The notes below the pieces were generated by a model. It worked only from the letters and a program-made list of their open reading frames with translations, searched no databases and was not told where the DNA came from. Source: DATFKA01 sp035268885 (GTDB taxonomy: Bacteria; Bacteroidota; Bacteroidia; Chitinophagales; Saprospiraceae). Taken from it: a DNA stretch of 64,000 nucleotides. This document shows positions 28,095 through 37,486 of the stretch, one piece after another (position 1 is the first letter of the stretch; every line of letters starts with the position of its first letter). Where the stretch lies: positions 11,060 to 75,059 of the forward strand of contig DATFKA010000124.1 in assembly GCA_035268885.1 (NCBI GenBank). The letters run 5' to 3'. The position numbers and the translations under genes were made by a program.

Positions 28095-29276
28095 TTATTG
28101 TCGGGTATTAAGCTGAGAAGAAGCCGCCGCCTGGTCAAAATCTAATAGTCGACGCATTTTATGGTAAATAGCGGTGTTTTCGTAGATGCCCTTAAAGTTT
28201 TCGGCACCGGGACCGTAAGCGAAAACGGGTACTAAAGCGGCTGTATGGCCATTGGTGGTAAAGGCGGTCTGGATTTCACCTTTTTTCGAGCCTTGATTGA
28301 TCGAAAAGCCACCCGTTTCGTGGTCGGCCGTAACGATGACCAGGGTGTTACCGTCTGCTTTCGCAAAATCCAGTGCTTGTCCAACGGCGCGGTCGAAATC
28401 TAGCGTTTCTTCTATCATGAGTTGCCCCTCATTACCGTGCCCGGCCCAATCAATTTGAGAACCTTCCACCATTAAAAAAAAACCATTATTGTCATTGGCA
28501 GCGCGCAAAAAACGAGGTGCTATTTTCGTGGCAAAGGGTAAATAATTGCGACCGGCAGAAACCGGGACCGGATGGCGATCAGCGGTGAAATAGATGATTT
28601 TTCGGTTACTTCTAAAATCAATCTTTTCCAGGGGAATTTCCGTGTAGTTGCTTACGGTATACCCCTTATCCTCGAGCTCTTTGTAGAGGTTCCGATCGTC
28701 AGAATCCCGGCGATTAAAATATTTCATTCCACCGCCGATAATGAAATCCACATCCACATTGAGCAGGTCGGCAGCGATTTGTTCATGAAAGGTACGAATG
28801 GGCTGGTGCCCATAAAAGGCAGCGGGAGTGGCGTGTACGATAAAAGCAGTGGCGATTAGCCCCGTGGTTAGTCCTCTGATTTCGGCTTCTTCTAATATAC
28901 TTTGCTGAGGAATAGTGTCAACGTTAACCCCGATTGCACCATTGTAAGTTTTTATACCGCAGGCGAAAGCGGTGGCACCCGCTGCCGAATCGGTGATTAA
29001 TTCCCCGGCGGCGTAGGACTTGTGAAAGCCAATGTGCCGAAACCGCTCAAAGTTGGTCGGTCTTTTATTTTCGTAAATGGCAGCACTGATTTGGGTTAGC
29101 CCCATACCATCGCCAATCATCAGAATGATGTTTTTAGGTTTATCCGATGCATTTGGATGAGTGGCTACAAAGGGTTCGTTTTTCGTTGAGCTACAAGCAG
29201 TTGTAAACAAAAAAGTGCCAAGGAGCAGTAGGGGAAGTGGAGTCGCGAAAAAAAGTGATATTTTTTTTTGAATCAT
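28095..29276 (-). CDS. Alkaline phosphatase, lipoprotein
   Basis: A 393-residue PhoA-type alkaline phosphatase with an N-terminal lipoprotein signal (L-F-T-T-A-C-S-S near residues 23-30). Metal and catalytic motifs are present: I-G-D-G-M-G, the nucleophile Ser in T-D-S-A-A-G-A-T-A, T-A-D-H-E-T-G-G-F and N-G-H-T-A-A-L-V-P. It releases phosphate from organic monoesters at the cell envelope. The gene is divergent from the CotH-like gene; no Pho-box could be recognised. Confidence 0.93.
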   Translation of the reverse strand: MIQKKISLFFATPLPLLLLGTFLFTTACSSTKNEPFVATHPNASDKPKNIILMIGDGMGLTQISAAIYENKRPTNFERFRHIGFHKSYAAGELITDSAAGATAFACGIKTYNGAIGVNVDTIPQQSILEEAEIRGLTTGLIATAFIVHATPAAFYGHQPIRTFHEQIAADLLNVDVDFIIGGGMKYFNRRDSDDRNLYKELEDKGYTVSNYTEIPLEKIDFRSNRKIIYFTADRHPVPVSAGRNYLPFATKIAPRFLRAANDNNGFFLMVEGSQIDWAGHGNEGQLMIEETLDFDRAVGQALDFAKADGNTLVIVTADHETGGFSINQGSKKGEIQTAFTTNGHTAALVPVFAYGPGAENFKGIYENTAIYHKMRRLLDFDQAAASSQLNTRQ

Positions 29277-29404
29277 TCTTAATGCTTAAAACTGCTTTGA
29301 GGAAAAAAGTTAAAATGGGATAGTGTTTAACACTTCCCTACGGAATAAAATTTTGTTTGAAAAACTATTTTTAAGGGCTGGTGGAATTTTATTTTGCCTG
29401 GCCG

Positions 29405-29412
29405 TATATTTG
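29405..29412 (+). promoter_or_regulatory. Candidate -7 box in the 330-bp divergent gap before the CotH-like gene
   Basis: TATATTTG matches TANNTTTG exactly but lacks a TTG at the expected upstream distance. If used, the transcript would carry a leader of about 190 bases, which contains small hairpins such as CTCT-ACTCTA-AGAG near 29515. Nothing else was recognised in the gap 29277-29606. Confidence 0.35.
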
Positions 29413-29606
29413 TGGCGCATTAAAAGTAAAAGTACGCATAATTTAGCATAGATAAAATCACAAGACTTTGTTAAAGCTGTTCTTGCTTGCAACGATTAGC
29501 AAAATGTGAGGTCTCTACTCTAAGAGAGTACAGGCTATAGAATAGCTAAACCAAAGTTTAAAACAAACAACCCATGTATCCAAACGTTCTAAAAATAAAA
29601 AATTCC

Positions 29607-30677
29607 ATGAAAATATATACCAAATTACATAACTGGTTGGCAGTTGTTCTTTTATCGGTTCTCATCGTATTACCAACTACTGCTCAAAATTCCCTGTTTA
29701 ATCTTCTTCAATCCGTAGAAAAACTGGAGCTTAAGATCATTACCGATCTTGACAAAATTACCGGTGATCGTAACACCAACGAAGAGTTCCCCGCTACCTT
29801 TGAAATATACAATAAAAAAGACCTGGTTTCTTCCTGGGATATCAAGCTGAAGCAAAGAGGACGTTATCGTCGTAAGGTTTGTGGTTTCCCCCCTATCAAA
29901 CTCGATTTTGATAAAGACCAACTGGAAGACAGAGGGCTGGCTGATTTTGACAAGTTTAAGCTAGTTACCCACTGTATTGATGATAAGGTAATTGGTAACG
30001 AAAACGTGACCAAGGAGCATCTGGTATACGAGCTTTATAATTTGATTAGCCCATACAGTTATCGCACCATTTTGACGAAAGTCACCTATCAGGACAGGGA
30101 TGATAAGCGTCGTAAAGTAGAACGCTATGCCCTATTATTGGAACCAACCAGTGAATTGGAATACCGGATCAATGCTGAGGAAATGGAGGGTTTTGTGAAT
30201 CCCCCCATTGAAGAGACCAATGCAGTGGTAGAAAACCAGGTGAGCCTTTTCGAATATATGATTGGCAACGAAGACTGGGGAATCCCCATGATGCGCAATT
30301 TAAAGGCTTTCCGTTCTAAGGAAGATGGAAAATACATATTGGTACCTTACGATTTTGACTTTTCTGGTATTATCAACACTTCATATGCCGTTCCTAACAG
30401 CGAAGTGGGTCTGGCAAGTGTCGAAGAACGAGCTTTTATGGGTAATCCAACGACTAACGATGTATTTCAGGCCAATAAAAACCTGTTCATCGCTAAAAAA
30501 GAAGCGTTGTTAAAGCGATTGGATGATCAAAAAAAATTAACAGCTTCCCAGCGGTTTTACATGAAAAAGTATGTAGAGTCGTTTTATCCGGCTTTAGAGG
30601 CACTTGATATCCCTATTCTTGGAGAGGAAGTCAATGAGAACCAGTTCAATGAGCTGCGTCCTGAAAATAAGAAATAG
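29607..30677 (+). CDS. CotH kinase-like secreted protein
   Basis: A 356-residue protein with a signal peptide ending L-P-T-T-A-Q. The body resembles the CotH atypical protein kinase fold: K-L-K-Q-R-G-R-Y-R-R near the N-terminus, the K-F-K-L-V-T-H segment, N-V-T-K-E-H-L-V-Y-E-L-Y-N, the block F-E-Y-M-I-G-N-E-D-W-G, and P-Y-D-F-D-F-S-G as the likely metal-binding Asp motif. CotH proteins phosphorylate other secreted or coat proteins. The match is by pattern only and no substrate is evident. ATG 29607 is chosen over 29574 because the signal peptide then begins M-K-I-Y. Confidence 0.65.
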   Translation: MKIYTKLHNWLAVVLLSVLIVLPTTAQNSLFNLLQSVEKLELKIITDLDKITGDRNTNEEFPATFEIYNKKDLVSSWDIKLKQRGRYRRKVCGFPPIKLDFDKDQLEDRGLADFDKFKLVTHCIDDKVIGNENVTKEHLVYELYNLISPYSYRTILTKVTYQDRDDKRRKVERYALLLEPTSELEYRINAEEMEGFVNPPIEETNAVVENQVSLFEYMIGNEDWGIPMMRNLKAFRSKEDGKYILVPYDFDFSGIINTSYAVPNSEVGLASVEERAFMGNPTTNDVFQANKNLFIAKKEALLKRLDDQKKLTASQRFYMKKYVESFYPALEALDIPILGEEVNENQFNELRPENKK

Positions 30678-30691
30678 TAGGCCTTGTAGTA

Positions 30692-31966
30692 CTACGACGA
30701 ATATTTTTCTTTCCACCACTTTGTTATGCGTTCTAATATCTTGAGCTCACTCAGATTCTTTTGTGGTTGATAAAAAGCTTTTCCTTTGATCTCCTTTGGT
30801 AAAAACTCCTGGTCCACAAAATTGCCTGGAAAATCGTGAGCGTATTTGTACCCGTCTCCATAATTGAGGTTTTTCATTAACTGGGTGGGCGCATTACGCA
30901 AAGGTAAAGGCACTGACAGGTTTCCGGTCTTGCGCACCGTTTGTTGCGCCTCGTTAATGGCCAGGTAAGCGGCATTACTTTTTGGGCTGGTCGCCAGATA
31001 AATAACTGCCTGGGATAATATGATTCTGGCTTCGGGAAAGCCGACCGCCTGCACCGCTTGAAAAGCAGTAGTGGCCATAAGTAGCGCATTGGGATTTGCC
31101 AGGCCGATATCTTCGGAGGCTGAAATCATCAGTCGCCGGGCGATAAACTTTACTTCTTCTCCTCCTTCAATCATTCGGGCCAACCAGTATACTGCTGCAT
31201 TTGGATCAGAACCGCGGATAGACTTAATCATTGCCGATGCGATATCGTAGTGCTGATCGCCACTTTTGTCGTACCGGCCAATATTTTGTTGGATAAGTTG
31301 CGTGACCAGCTCATTCGTAATACGCACTTCCTGGCCTTCCCGAATGGTACCCGCTACTAATTCGAGAATATTGTACAATTTGCGGGCATCTCCACCCGAA
31401 AAAGTAAGTAGGGCTTCGTTTTCTTCCAGATGGATATTTTTCTTTTTGAGGTATTCGTCTTCCTGAATGGCTTTTTCCACCAGATAGATTAGGTCTTCTT
31501 TACGAAGGGGTTCGAGAATGTAGACCTGGGCCCGCGAGAGTAGGGCAGCGTTGACCTCGAAGGAAGGATTTTCGGTAGTGGCGCCAATTAGGCTTACCGT
31601 TCCCTTCTCAACGGCGCCCAGCAGGGCATCTTGTTGCGACTTGCTAAAGCGGTGGATCTCATCAATGAATAAGATGGGACCGCCCTGATCGAAGAAGCGC
31701 TGCCGTTCTGCTTTATGGATGGCTTCCCGAATATCTTTAACGCCTGCGTTAATGGCACTGAGTTGTATAAATGGCCTTTTAAGGGTCTGGGCAACAATCA
31801 GCGCCAGGGTGGTTTTACCCACGCCCGGAGGCCCCCATAAAATGAAAGAGGGTAATTGACCGCTCTCGATTACCTGCCGTAGTACTCCTTTTTCTCCTAG
31901 CAGATGAGATTGGCCGATATAGTCATCTATTGTTTGGGGACGCATCCTTTCTGCGAGTGGTTGCAT
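30692..31966 (-). CDS. rarA: Replication-associated recombination protein A (RarA/MgsA)
   Basis: A 424-residue AAA+ ATPase of the RarA/WRNIP1 group, related to clamp loaders, acting at stalled replication forks. It has Walker A G-P-P-G-V-G-K-T-T, Walker B F-I-D-E-I-H-R-F, sensor G-A-T-T-E-N-P-S-F and the family segment D-Y-I-G-Q-S-H-L-L near the N-terminus. The C-terminal tetramerisation region has the family's R-G-S-D-P-N-A-A-V-Y-W-L-A-R-M. It is convergent with the CotH-like gene, 14 bp apart. Confidence 0.96.
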   Translation of the reverse strand: MQPLAERMRPQTIDDYIGQSHLLGEKGVLRQVIESGQLPSFILWGPPGVGKTTLALIVAQTLKRPFIQLSAINAGVKDIREAIHKAERQRFFDQGGPILFIDEIHRFSKSQQDALLGAVEKGTVSLIGATTENPSFEVNAALLSRAQVYILEPLRKEDLIYLVEKAIQEDEYLKKKNIHLEENEALLTFSGGDARKLYNILELVAGTIREGQEVRITNELVTQLIQQNIGRYDKSGDQHYDIASAMIKSIRGSDPNAAVYWLARMIEGGEEVKFIARRLMISASEDIGLANPNALLMATTAFQAVQAVGFPEARIILSQAVIYLATSPKSNAAYLAINEAQQTVRKTGNLSVPLPLRNAPTQLMKNLNYGDGYKYAHDFPGNFVDQEFLPKEIKGKAFYQPQKNLSELKILERITKWWKEKYSS

Positions 31967-32176
31967 TTTCCGTTTTCTTTTATTTTAGTACCATAAAATA
32001 TATGGATTACACCGTAACCTTTTATTTTAGACTTCGTAAATGAGGTGTATACTCCCCAAGATAAGTTTTTGAGGCGAAAACCTACTCCTCATTGTCTGAT
32101 TAAAGCATTTTCTAGTGGCTCGGGGACTTAGTTCCTGAGTACTAGCTTCATAACAAAATATTCATAGCCTGTAATT

Positions 32177-33073
32177 ATGACAATGCTTGTACCCAAAATT
32201 CAAACCCTGGCTGGTCAGCCTTACCAAAGTCTAAATACTTTTTTTCAAAGTATTGGACCATCTGCTTATTATTTTTCGGTTGATAATAGCGTAGGGGGAC
32301 AGTTCGTATCGCCTCAGGGGTTTATTTATGAGATACCTGCTTTTGCTTTTGTAGATAGTTGGAATCAACCGGTCTCCGGTGAGGTACAGCTTCGCGTTTT
32401 AGAGATAAGTAATAAACGTTCTCTTTTTTATGCCGGATACTCCTCCTTGTCGAATTGTAGCCTGTTGGATATGAAGTACTGCCTTGAGCTCGAAATTGTC
32501 CAGGAACCCAGATCTGGTATACGTCTTGGACGATTTATACGGCTTGTATTACCTTCCGGTAAAAACGGACGCTGGTCTGATTGTATGGTCTATCAAAAGC
32601 AAACGGCGAAGGTTCATTTACTCCAGGGGGATATCCGAAACATCTGGGCACCCTCTGCTATTCCGCTGCTTTTGCAAAAAAATGGAATGGGCAAGGAACC
32701 TGGGTTTTACACGGCCTACACGGGAGCCTTTATGATTGGTAAAGAGATCAATAAAAGCAAAAAGGCCAAAAAAAGGGCAATGATCAGTGTTGTACCCGAC
32801 CAGAGTGGTCCTTCGCTTTCACATATTCAGGCCTATTTAGTTTTTCACGAAAGTGATACGATTGTCCAATTGGAAGAACAGAGGGGCAGTTTTTCGGCCT
32901 TTCATTTACCGAAAGGGAAAAAAGCAAGCCTCTTGTTGATTGGCCTGGAAAAGGGCACCTTCTATTTTTATCGTTCCTTTCTGGGGTCACTTTCGAATCA
33001 ACGCATAGAGTGCTGTCTGCAGCCCATTAACCATCATCAACTGCAGGCAGAACTCCAGCGAATGATCTTTTAA
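32177..33073 (+). CDS. Protein of unknown function with a ZU5-like N-terminal segment
   Basis: A 298-residue protein without a signal peptide or membrane helix. Residues about 42-95 resemble a beta-sandwich segment seen in many Bacteroidota secreted proteins (G-G-x-F-V-S-P-Q-G-x-x-x-x-I-P-A-x-A-F-V-D, then P-V-S-G-E-V-Q-L). That segment is usually found in much larger secreted proteins; here it stands alone and apparently cytoplasmic. The rest is basic and unrecognised. The start could also be ATG 32183. The stop overlaps the convergent ggt stop by TTAA. Confidence 0.65.
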   Translation: MTMLVPKIQTLAGQPYQSLNTFFQSIGPSAYYFSVDNSVGGQFVSPQGFIYEIPAFAFVDSWNQPVSGEVQLRVLEISNKRSLFYAGYSSLSNCSLLDMKYCLELEIVQEPRSGIRLGRFIRLVLPSGKNGRWSDCMVYQKQTAKVHLLQGDIRNIWAPSAIPLLLQKNGMGKEPGFYTAYTGAFMIGKEINKSKKAKKRAMISVVPDQSGPSLSHIQAYLVFHESDTIVQLEEQRGSFSAFHLPKGKKASLLLIGLEKGTFYFYRSFLGSLSNQRIECCLQPINHHQLQAELQRMIF

Positions 33074-34782
33074 TAGCCTAAAGCCGTATCGTCGGGGTTA
33101 CGCGGATCGGCAGCTCCGTGTAATTGACCGTTTTCCAGGCGCTTTACCGCTTTTATGACGGCCATACGATTCACTTCTCTCAATGCATGCCCCAGGGCTT
33201 TCAGCGCCTCTTGCGTCTCCTGATCAAAGCCATCCCGCTCCAGGGTCAGCATATCCGGTAGCCACTGATGGTGGAAACGGCTAGCTTCCACTGCTTCGTC
33301 TAGGGGCATGTCAAAGGCTATGGTATTCATAATCACCTGGAATACCGCTGTGATGATGGTCGACCCGCCGGGCGCGCCTAACACCAAGAACAACTCGCCG
33401 TCTTTCTCTACGATAGTTGGCGTCATGGAACTCAGCATTCTCTTTCCTCCCTGAATGGCATTAGCTTCGGCACCGATCAGCCCAAACTGATTGGGCACTC
33501 CGGGCTTGGAGCTAAAATCATCCATTTCGTTATTCAGGAAAAATCCACCACCGTGCACCAGTACTTTGGAGCCAAAATTGGAATTTATCGTAGTGGTTAC
33601 CGAGACCGCATTTCCTTCCACATCCACAATGGAAGTATGAGTGGTTTCAAAGCTTTCTTTTAATAGTTTGAAACTCCCCGCCTTGGTAGAGTCACTAATA
33701 CTGACCGTATCCGGGGAATAATCCGCCATACGTCTGGCTAAATATACGCTATCGGTTAAGGAATCGATGGGCACTGGGTAGAAGTCCATGTCTCCCATAT
33801 ATTCAGCCCGGTCGGCGTAGACGCGACGTTCCGCTTCTGCCATCAGGTGTATCGACTCGGGACTGTGGAATCCATACTCAGAGAGGGGATAGGGCTCCAT
33901 CATTTCCATGAGTTGTAACAAGGCAACCCCACCAGAAGAGGAAGGGGGCATCGAAATCACCCGATAATTTTTATAATGGCCGGTGAGAGGTGTTCGCCAG
34001 GTTGCTTTGTAGTTGGCCAGGTCTTCTTTTGTAATGATGCCATTCCCCATTTTCATCTCGGCTGTGATGTAGTCGGCTGTTTTTCCTCCATAAAAACCCG
34101 CTCGGCCTTTCTTTTTAATACGTCTCAGCGTTTTAGCAAGATTTTCCTGAATCAGGATATCTCCTTCTTGCCACCTCTCTTTGATAAACGGACTGTCATC
34201 CTTATTATATTTTGCAAAATCCTCCATGTAGCGATTAAGGCGATCGGCTTCGGTTTGCGTAATGGCAAAACCATTACGCGCCAGATCAATCGCCGGTTGG
34301 ATAAGCTTTGCGAAATCCAACTGTCCGTAGCGTTGGTGGGCCCGAATAAGACCATCGACCGTGCCGGGTACACCGGAGGCCAGGTGCCCTTTGGTACTTA
34401 GGCCATCAATAATGTTTCCCAGACTATCCAGATACATATCCCGAAATGCCGTAGCCGGTGCTTTTTCTCGGTAATCGAGGGCGGCAATCGCTCCATCCGC
34501 TTCCCTTAAGACCATAAAACCACCCCCGCCAATATTTCCGGCTCTGGGGAAGACCACCGCCATGGCAAAGTGTACTGCGACGGTAGCATCTATAGCATTG
34601 CCTCCCTGTTTTAGAATATCCACCCCTACCTGAGAGGAAAGGGGGTGGGGGCTGACCACCATAGCATTATCTTCTATGGCGCTTTTGGGAGAAGCATACT
34701 CCGCTGGTGCAATGGGAATTTGTCGGCAACTTATGAATCCCAAAAATACAATAAAGGTGATAATTAAGTGAACGTTTCTCAT
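33070..34782 (-). CDS. ggt: Gamma-glutamyltransferase
   Basis: A 570-residue Ntn-hydrolase precursor that cleaves and transfers the gamma-glutamyl group of glutathione in the envelope. The autocatalytic and nucleophilic Thr is in E-T-T-H-T-S-I-V-D, where the precursor splits into large and small subunits. Other signatures are G-N-I-G-G-G-G-F-M, D-Y-R-E-K-A-P, M-S-S-M-T-P-T-I-V and G-A-P-G-G-S-T-I-I. The N-terminal sequence from ATG 34782 gives a lipoprotein signal (I-S-C-R); a frame open to 34857 adds an unlikely prefix. The gap to the upstream acyltransferase is 154 bp. Confidence 0.94.
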   Translation of the reverse strand: MRNVHLIITFIVFLGFISCRQIPIAPAEYASPKSAIEDNAMVVSPHPLSSQVGVDILKQGGNAIDATVAVHFAMAVVFPRAGNIGGGGFMVLREADGAIAALDYREKAPATAFRDMYLDSLGNIIDGLSTKGHLASGVPGTVDGLIRAHQRYGQLDFAKLIQPAIDLARNGFAITQTEADRLNRYMEDFAKYNKDDSPFIKERWQEGDILIQENLAKTLRRIKKKGRAGFYGGKTADYITAEMKMGNGIITKEDLANYKATWRTPLTGHYKNYRVISMPPSSSGGVALLQLMEMMEPYPLSEYGFHSPESIHLMAEAERRVYADRAEYMGDMDFYPVPIDSLTDSVYLARRMADYSPDTVSISDSTKAGSFKLLKESFETTHTSIVDVEGNAVSVTTTINSNFGSKVLVHGGGFFLNNEMDDFSSKPGVPNQFGLIGAEANAIQGGKRMLSSMTPTIVEKDGELFLVLGAPGGSTIITAVFQVIMNTIAFDMPLDEAVEASRFHHQWLPDMLTLERDGFDQETQEALKALGHALREVNRMAVIKAVKRLENGQLHGAADPRNPDDTALGY

Positions 34783-34936
34783 TTTGGTACGATGCTTGTA
34801 TGTGTAATGATAAGGAATTGATGGAGGGCAACCAAAAGGGAGTAGAATGAAGATCATTTACTATTATTTTGCGCAACTCCTTTGCCCTCTTTCCTTTTCC
34901 TTTAAAAATGATTTATTGTTAACTTATCGGGGTTTC

Positions 34937-36661
34937 CTAATCTTCCTGAAGAGCTAAATCGGCTTTAAGTAATTGTGCAGGGCTAATTTGGAAAGCTTTA
35001 TCCAGCCCATAATGTTCCAGCCGGTTGTGGTAGAAATACAATAATTGGAAACTATCACTCAGGATTTTTCCTTTTTTTAGGCGTAAGGGTTTTACGACGT
35101 GAAAGGCTCCCAACTGCTTAATACCGTCTCGGATGATGGTGTCGGTTTCTTCTTGCTCCAGTATTTTAGATAGTTTAATTTCTCCTTCGCTGGTCATTTC
35201 TCGCAGACGCTCCAGTATTTGCCCGGTAACGCAATGCAGATTTGTTTCTGAAAAGCGATAATCCTCTTCCGGTAGCCGTAGAATACCGTAGAGATCCAGG
35301 CGTGGGTTTTCTTTTTTTAAAAGATTAAAGGCAGCAAAAGCAACCAAATGACTACTCAGGACAATATTATCTTTGAAATACCGGTCGACAATGGCATTAC
35401 CCAATTCGGTGGTATACTGCTGTTCCCGCTGTCGGTTTTTATTGACCTTACCATTCAGCTTGAAGTAATCAGCGATATCTAATTGATTACCGTATTTATC
35501 GAAACTATCGCCATTAATATCCACCGGGTTGCCCATGACATCCATGGGTTGACCAATTGACAGGGTGATTTCTGTACCTTCGGCCAGGATTTTCCAGATA
35601 AACTGAAGCACTTTAAAGGGTTTATAGGAATTGTCTTTTTCTTCAATGTAACGTTCTTTTCCACTTTTTTTAAGATGCTGGTTAATCAATTGAGCCCCTT
35701 CCAGTACAAAGGGATAGCTCAGAATAAGTGGGAAAATGAATACTTTTTTGTCACTGCCAGATTGCAAAAGGTTTCGCTGGGCTTCGATAGTGGTACCGAC
35801 CAGACCTAATTTCACTTTGTCTTCCAAAGCACCGGAGCGCGAACGCGTTCCGCCGGGAAAAAATATGCTGTTCACCCCCCGCTCAATGAGTAGGCGGGAG
35901 TTAATTTTCAATACTTTTAAGTAAATCGGGTTTTTCTTACGCCGATCAACCCGGTAGGCACCAATGCGGTTCATGAAATAAGCCGCATAGCCGGAATTGT
36001 AGAGGTTCAGTCCCGCGCCGTAGGAAAAAGAGGGAATACCGACTACGGCATCCAATGCGTATCCAATCATTATCGAATCGAGATTGGAATGGTGGGTGGG
36101 GACCACCACAATACTTCCCTTCTTAAATAATTCGCGTAACTTCTCCACTTCTCCATAGACATTTATTTTTTCGTATAAACGTCTGCGGGCGCCGCCGTAG
36201 CGAAAAAAACCGCGTTGTTTAGCCTGGAAAAGGCGGTTGAAAAAAAAGGTGAGAAAACGCCGGGCAAATAAAAAGGTAGAGATGCGAAAAGTACCCACAA
36301 TCTCCTCCGAGTATCGGTGTATAATCTGGCGAAGTAGTTCTTCATTATTCTTGGCTGCTTTCTCCCTGGGTTGATCCAGGGAATCTTTTACCAGACTTTT
36401 TTTGATGCGGCGCCAAAATTGTTTTTCGTTGGGGGGGTCTACTTTCCAGGGCTCTTCCTTGATTCGAATCCGCTCGAGGTACATCGTCTCAGAGATGATT
36501 TCGCTGACTTTATCGGTCGGGTTTTCAAGGATTTCTTCCAGCGTATTCTCCTCCAAATCTTCAATGAACTGACGGCGATCTTCACTCAAATTATACACGG
36601 GCCAGTCCGAAAGATCGGGCATGACGTGTGGATGAACCGTCTCTATATTGTATTTACTCAT
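34937..36661 (-). CDS. PlsB-like glycerol-3-phosphate / lysophosphatidate acyltransferase
   Basis: A 574-residue acyltransferase. The catalytic H-x4-D is in T-H-H-S-N-L-D-S, followed by the block with G-A-Y-R-V-D-R-R and F-F-P-G-G-T-R-S-R-S-G, which matches the PlsB/LPLAT motifs. Its length is between bacterial PlsC (about 250) and E. coli PlsB (about 800), and the N- and C-terminal extensions are soluble and acidic or helical. The probable role is acylation of glycerol phosphate in phospholipid synthesis. It is 23 bp downstream of engB and probably co-transcribed. Confidence 0.85.
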   Translation of the reverse strand: MSKYNIETVHPHVMPDLSDWPVYNLSEDRRQFIEDLEENTLEEILENPTDKVSEIISETMYLERIRIKEEPWKVDPPNEKQFWRRIKKSLVKDSLDQPREKAAKNNEELLRQIIHRYSEEIVGTFRISTFLFARRFLTFFFNRLFQAKQRGFFRYGGARRRLYEKINVYGEVEKLRELFKKGSIVVVPTHHSNLDSIMIGYALDAVVGIPSFSYGAGLNLYNSGYAAYFMNRIGAYRVDRRKKNPIYLKVLKINSRLLIERGVNSIFFPGGTRSRSGALEDKVKLGLVGTTIEAQRNLLQSGSDKKVFIFPLILSYPFVLEGAQLINQHLKKSGKERYIEEKDNSYKPFKVLQFIWKILAEGTEITLSIGQPMDVMGNPVDINGDSFDKYGNQLDIADYFKLNGKVNKNRQREQQYTTELGNAIVDRYFKDNIVLSSHLVAFAAFNLLKKENPRLDLYGILRLPEEDYRFSETNLHCVTGQILERLREMTSEGEIKLSKILEQEETDTIIRDGIKQLGAFHVVKPLRLKKGKILSDSFQLLYFYHNRLEHYGLDKAFQISPAQLLKADLALQED

Positions 36662-36684
36662 GTTTTCAGACGATTAGATTTAGA

Positions 36685-37293
36685 TTAGATGTAAGGTAAA
36701 TAATCTTCTCTTAGTGACTCTATATATTCCAGCATTTCACTACGACCTTCTCCCGTATGGCTGGAGGTGATAAATTGCCGGGGCAACTCTTCCCAGCTTT
36801 CCAACATGGTTTGTCGGAATAATTGGATGTTTTCTTCCTGTTCGGCGGGTTTTAGTCTATCTACTTTCGTGAAAACCAGCAGGAAGGGTAAACGCATTTC
36901 GCCCATCCAGTTGATAAAATCCAGGTCGTTCTCCTGAGGAGTGACATTGGCATCAATCAATATAAAGGTGCAGACCAGGTTGGATCGTTTTACGAGGTAA
37001 TCCTGAAGCATTTTACGCCATTTGGCCCGGGTAGTTTTAGCCCGTTTGGCATAGCCATAACCGGGAAGATCCACCAAATGCCATTGCTGATTAACGAGGT
37101 AATAGTTAATCATCTGTGTTTTACCTGGTTTCTTTGAGGTGTGGGCAATCTCTTTTCGATTGGTCAACATATTAATGAGGGAAGACTTACCGACGTTGGA
37201 GCGGCCAATAAAGGCAAACTCAGGTCGGGTATCTTCTGGACATTTATTGACGTTGGGGAAGCTTCCACGAAATTCGGCCTGCTGTATTTCCAT
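36685..37293 (-). CDS. engB: Ribosome biogenesis GTPase EngB (YihA/YsxC)
   Basis: A 202-residue TRAFAC-class GTPase acting in 50S ribosome assembly. The G1 loop is G-R-S-N-V-G-K-S-S, G3 is D-L-P-G-Y-G-Y-A, G4 is T-K-V-D and G5 contains T-S-S. The size is typical. It is the first gene of a unit with the PlsB-like acyltransferase. Confidence 0.96.
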   Translation of the reverse strand: MEIQQAEFRGSFPNVNKCPEDTRPEFAFIGRSNVGKSSLINMLTNRKEIAHTSKKPGKTQMINYYLVNQQWHLVDLPGYGYAKRAKTTRAKWRKMLQDYLVKRSNLVCTFILIDANVTPQENDLDFINWMGEMRLPFLLVFTKVDRLKPAEQEENIQLFRQTMLESWEELPRQFITSSHTGEGRSEMLEYIESLREDYLPYI

Positions 37294-37486
37294 ATTATCT
37301 ATCTACAGTGATCTATTTAATTACTCAAGCGTTAATGAGGCACTCTATATTAAATTTTCCTACGGATTGGTGGTTTTGCCCCGAAAAGTGCATCTTTAAT
37401 ATAAGAAGTTCACAATCGAAAGTCTGTAACTAGTTTTTCAGATTGGCTACAAAAACACCCAATCCAAAGTTCAAAAACATAAAGAA

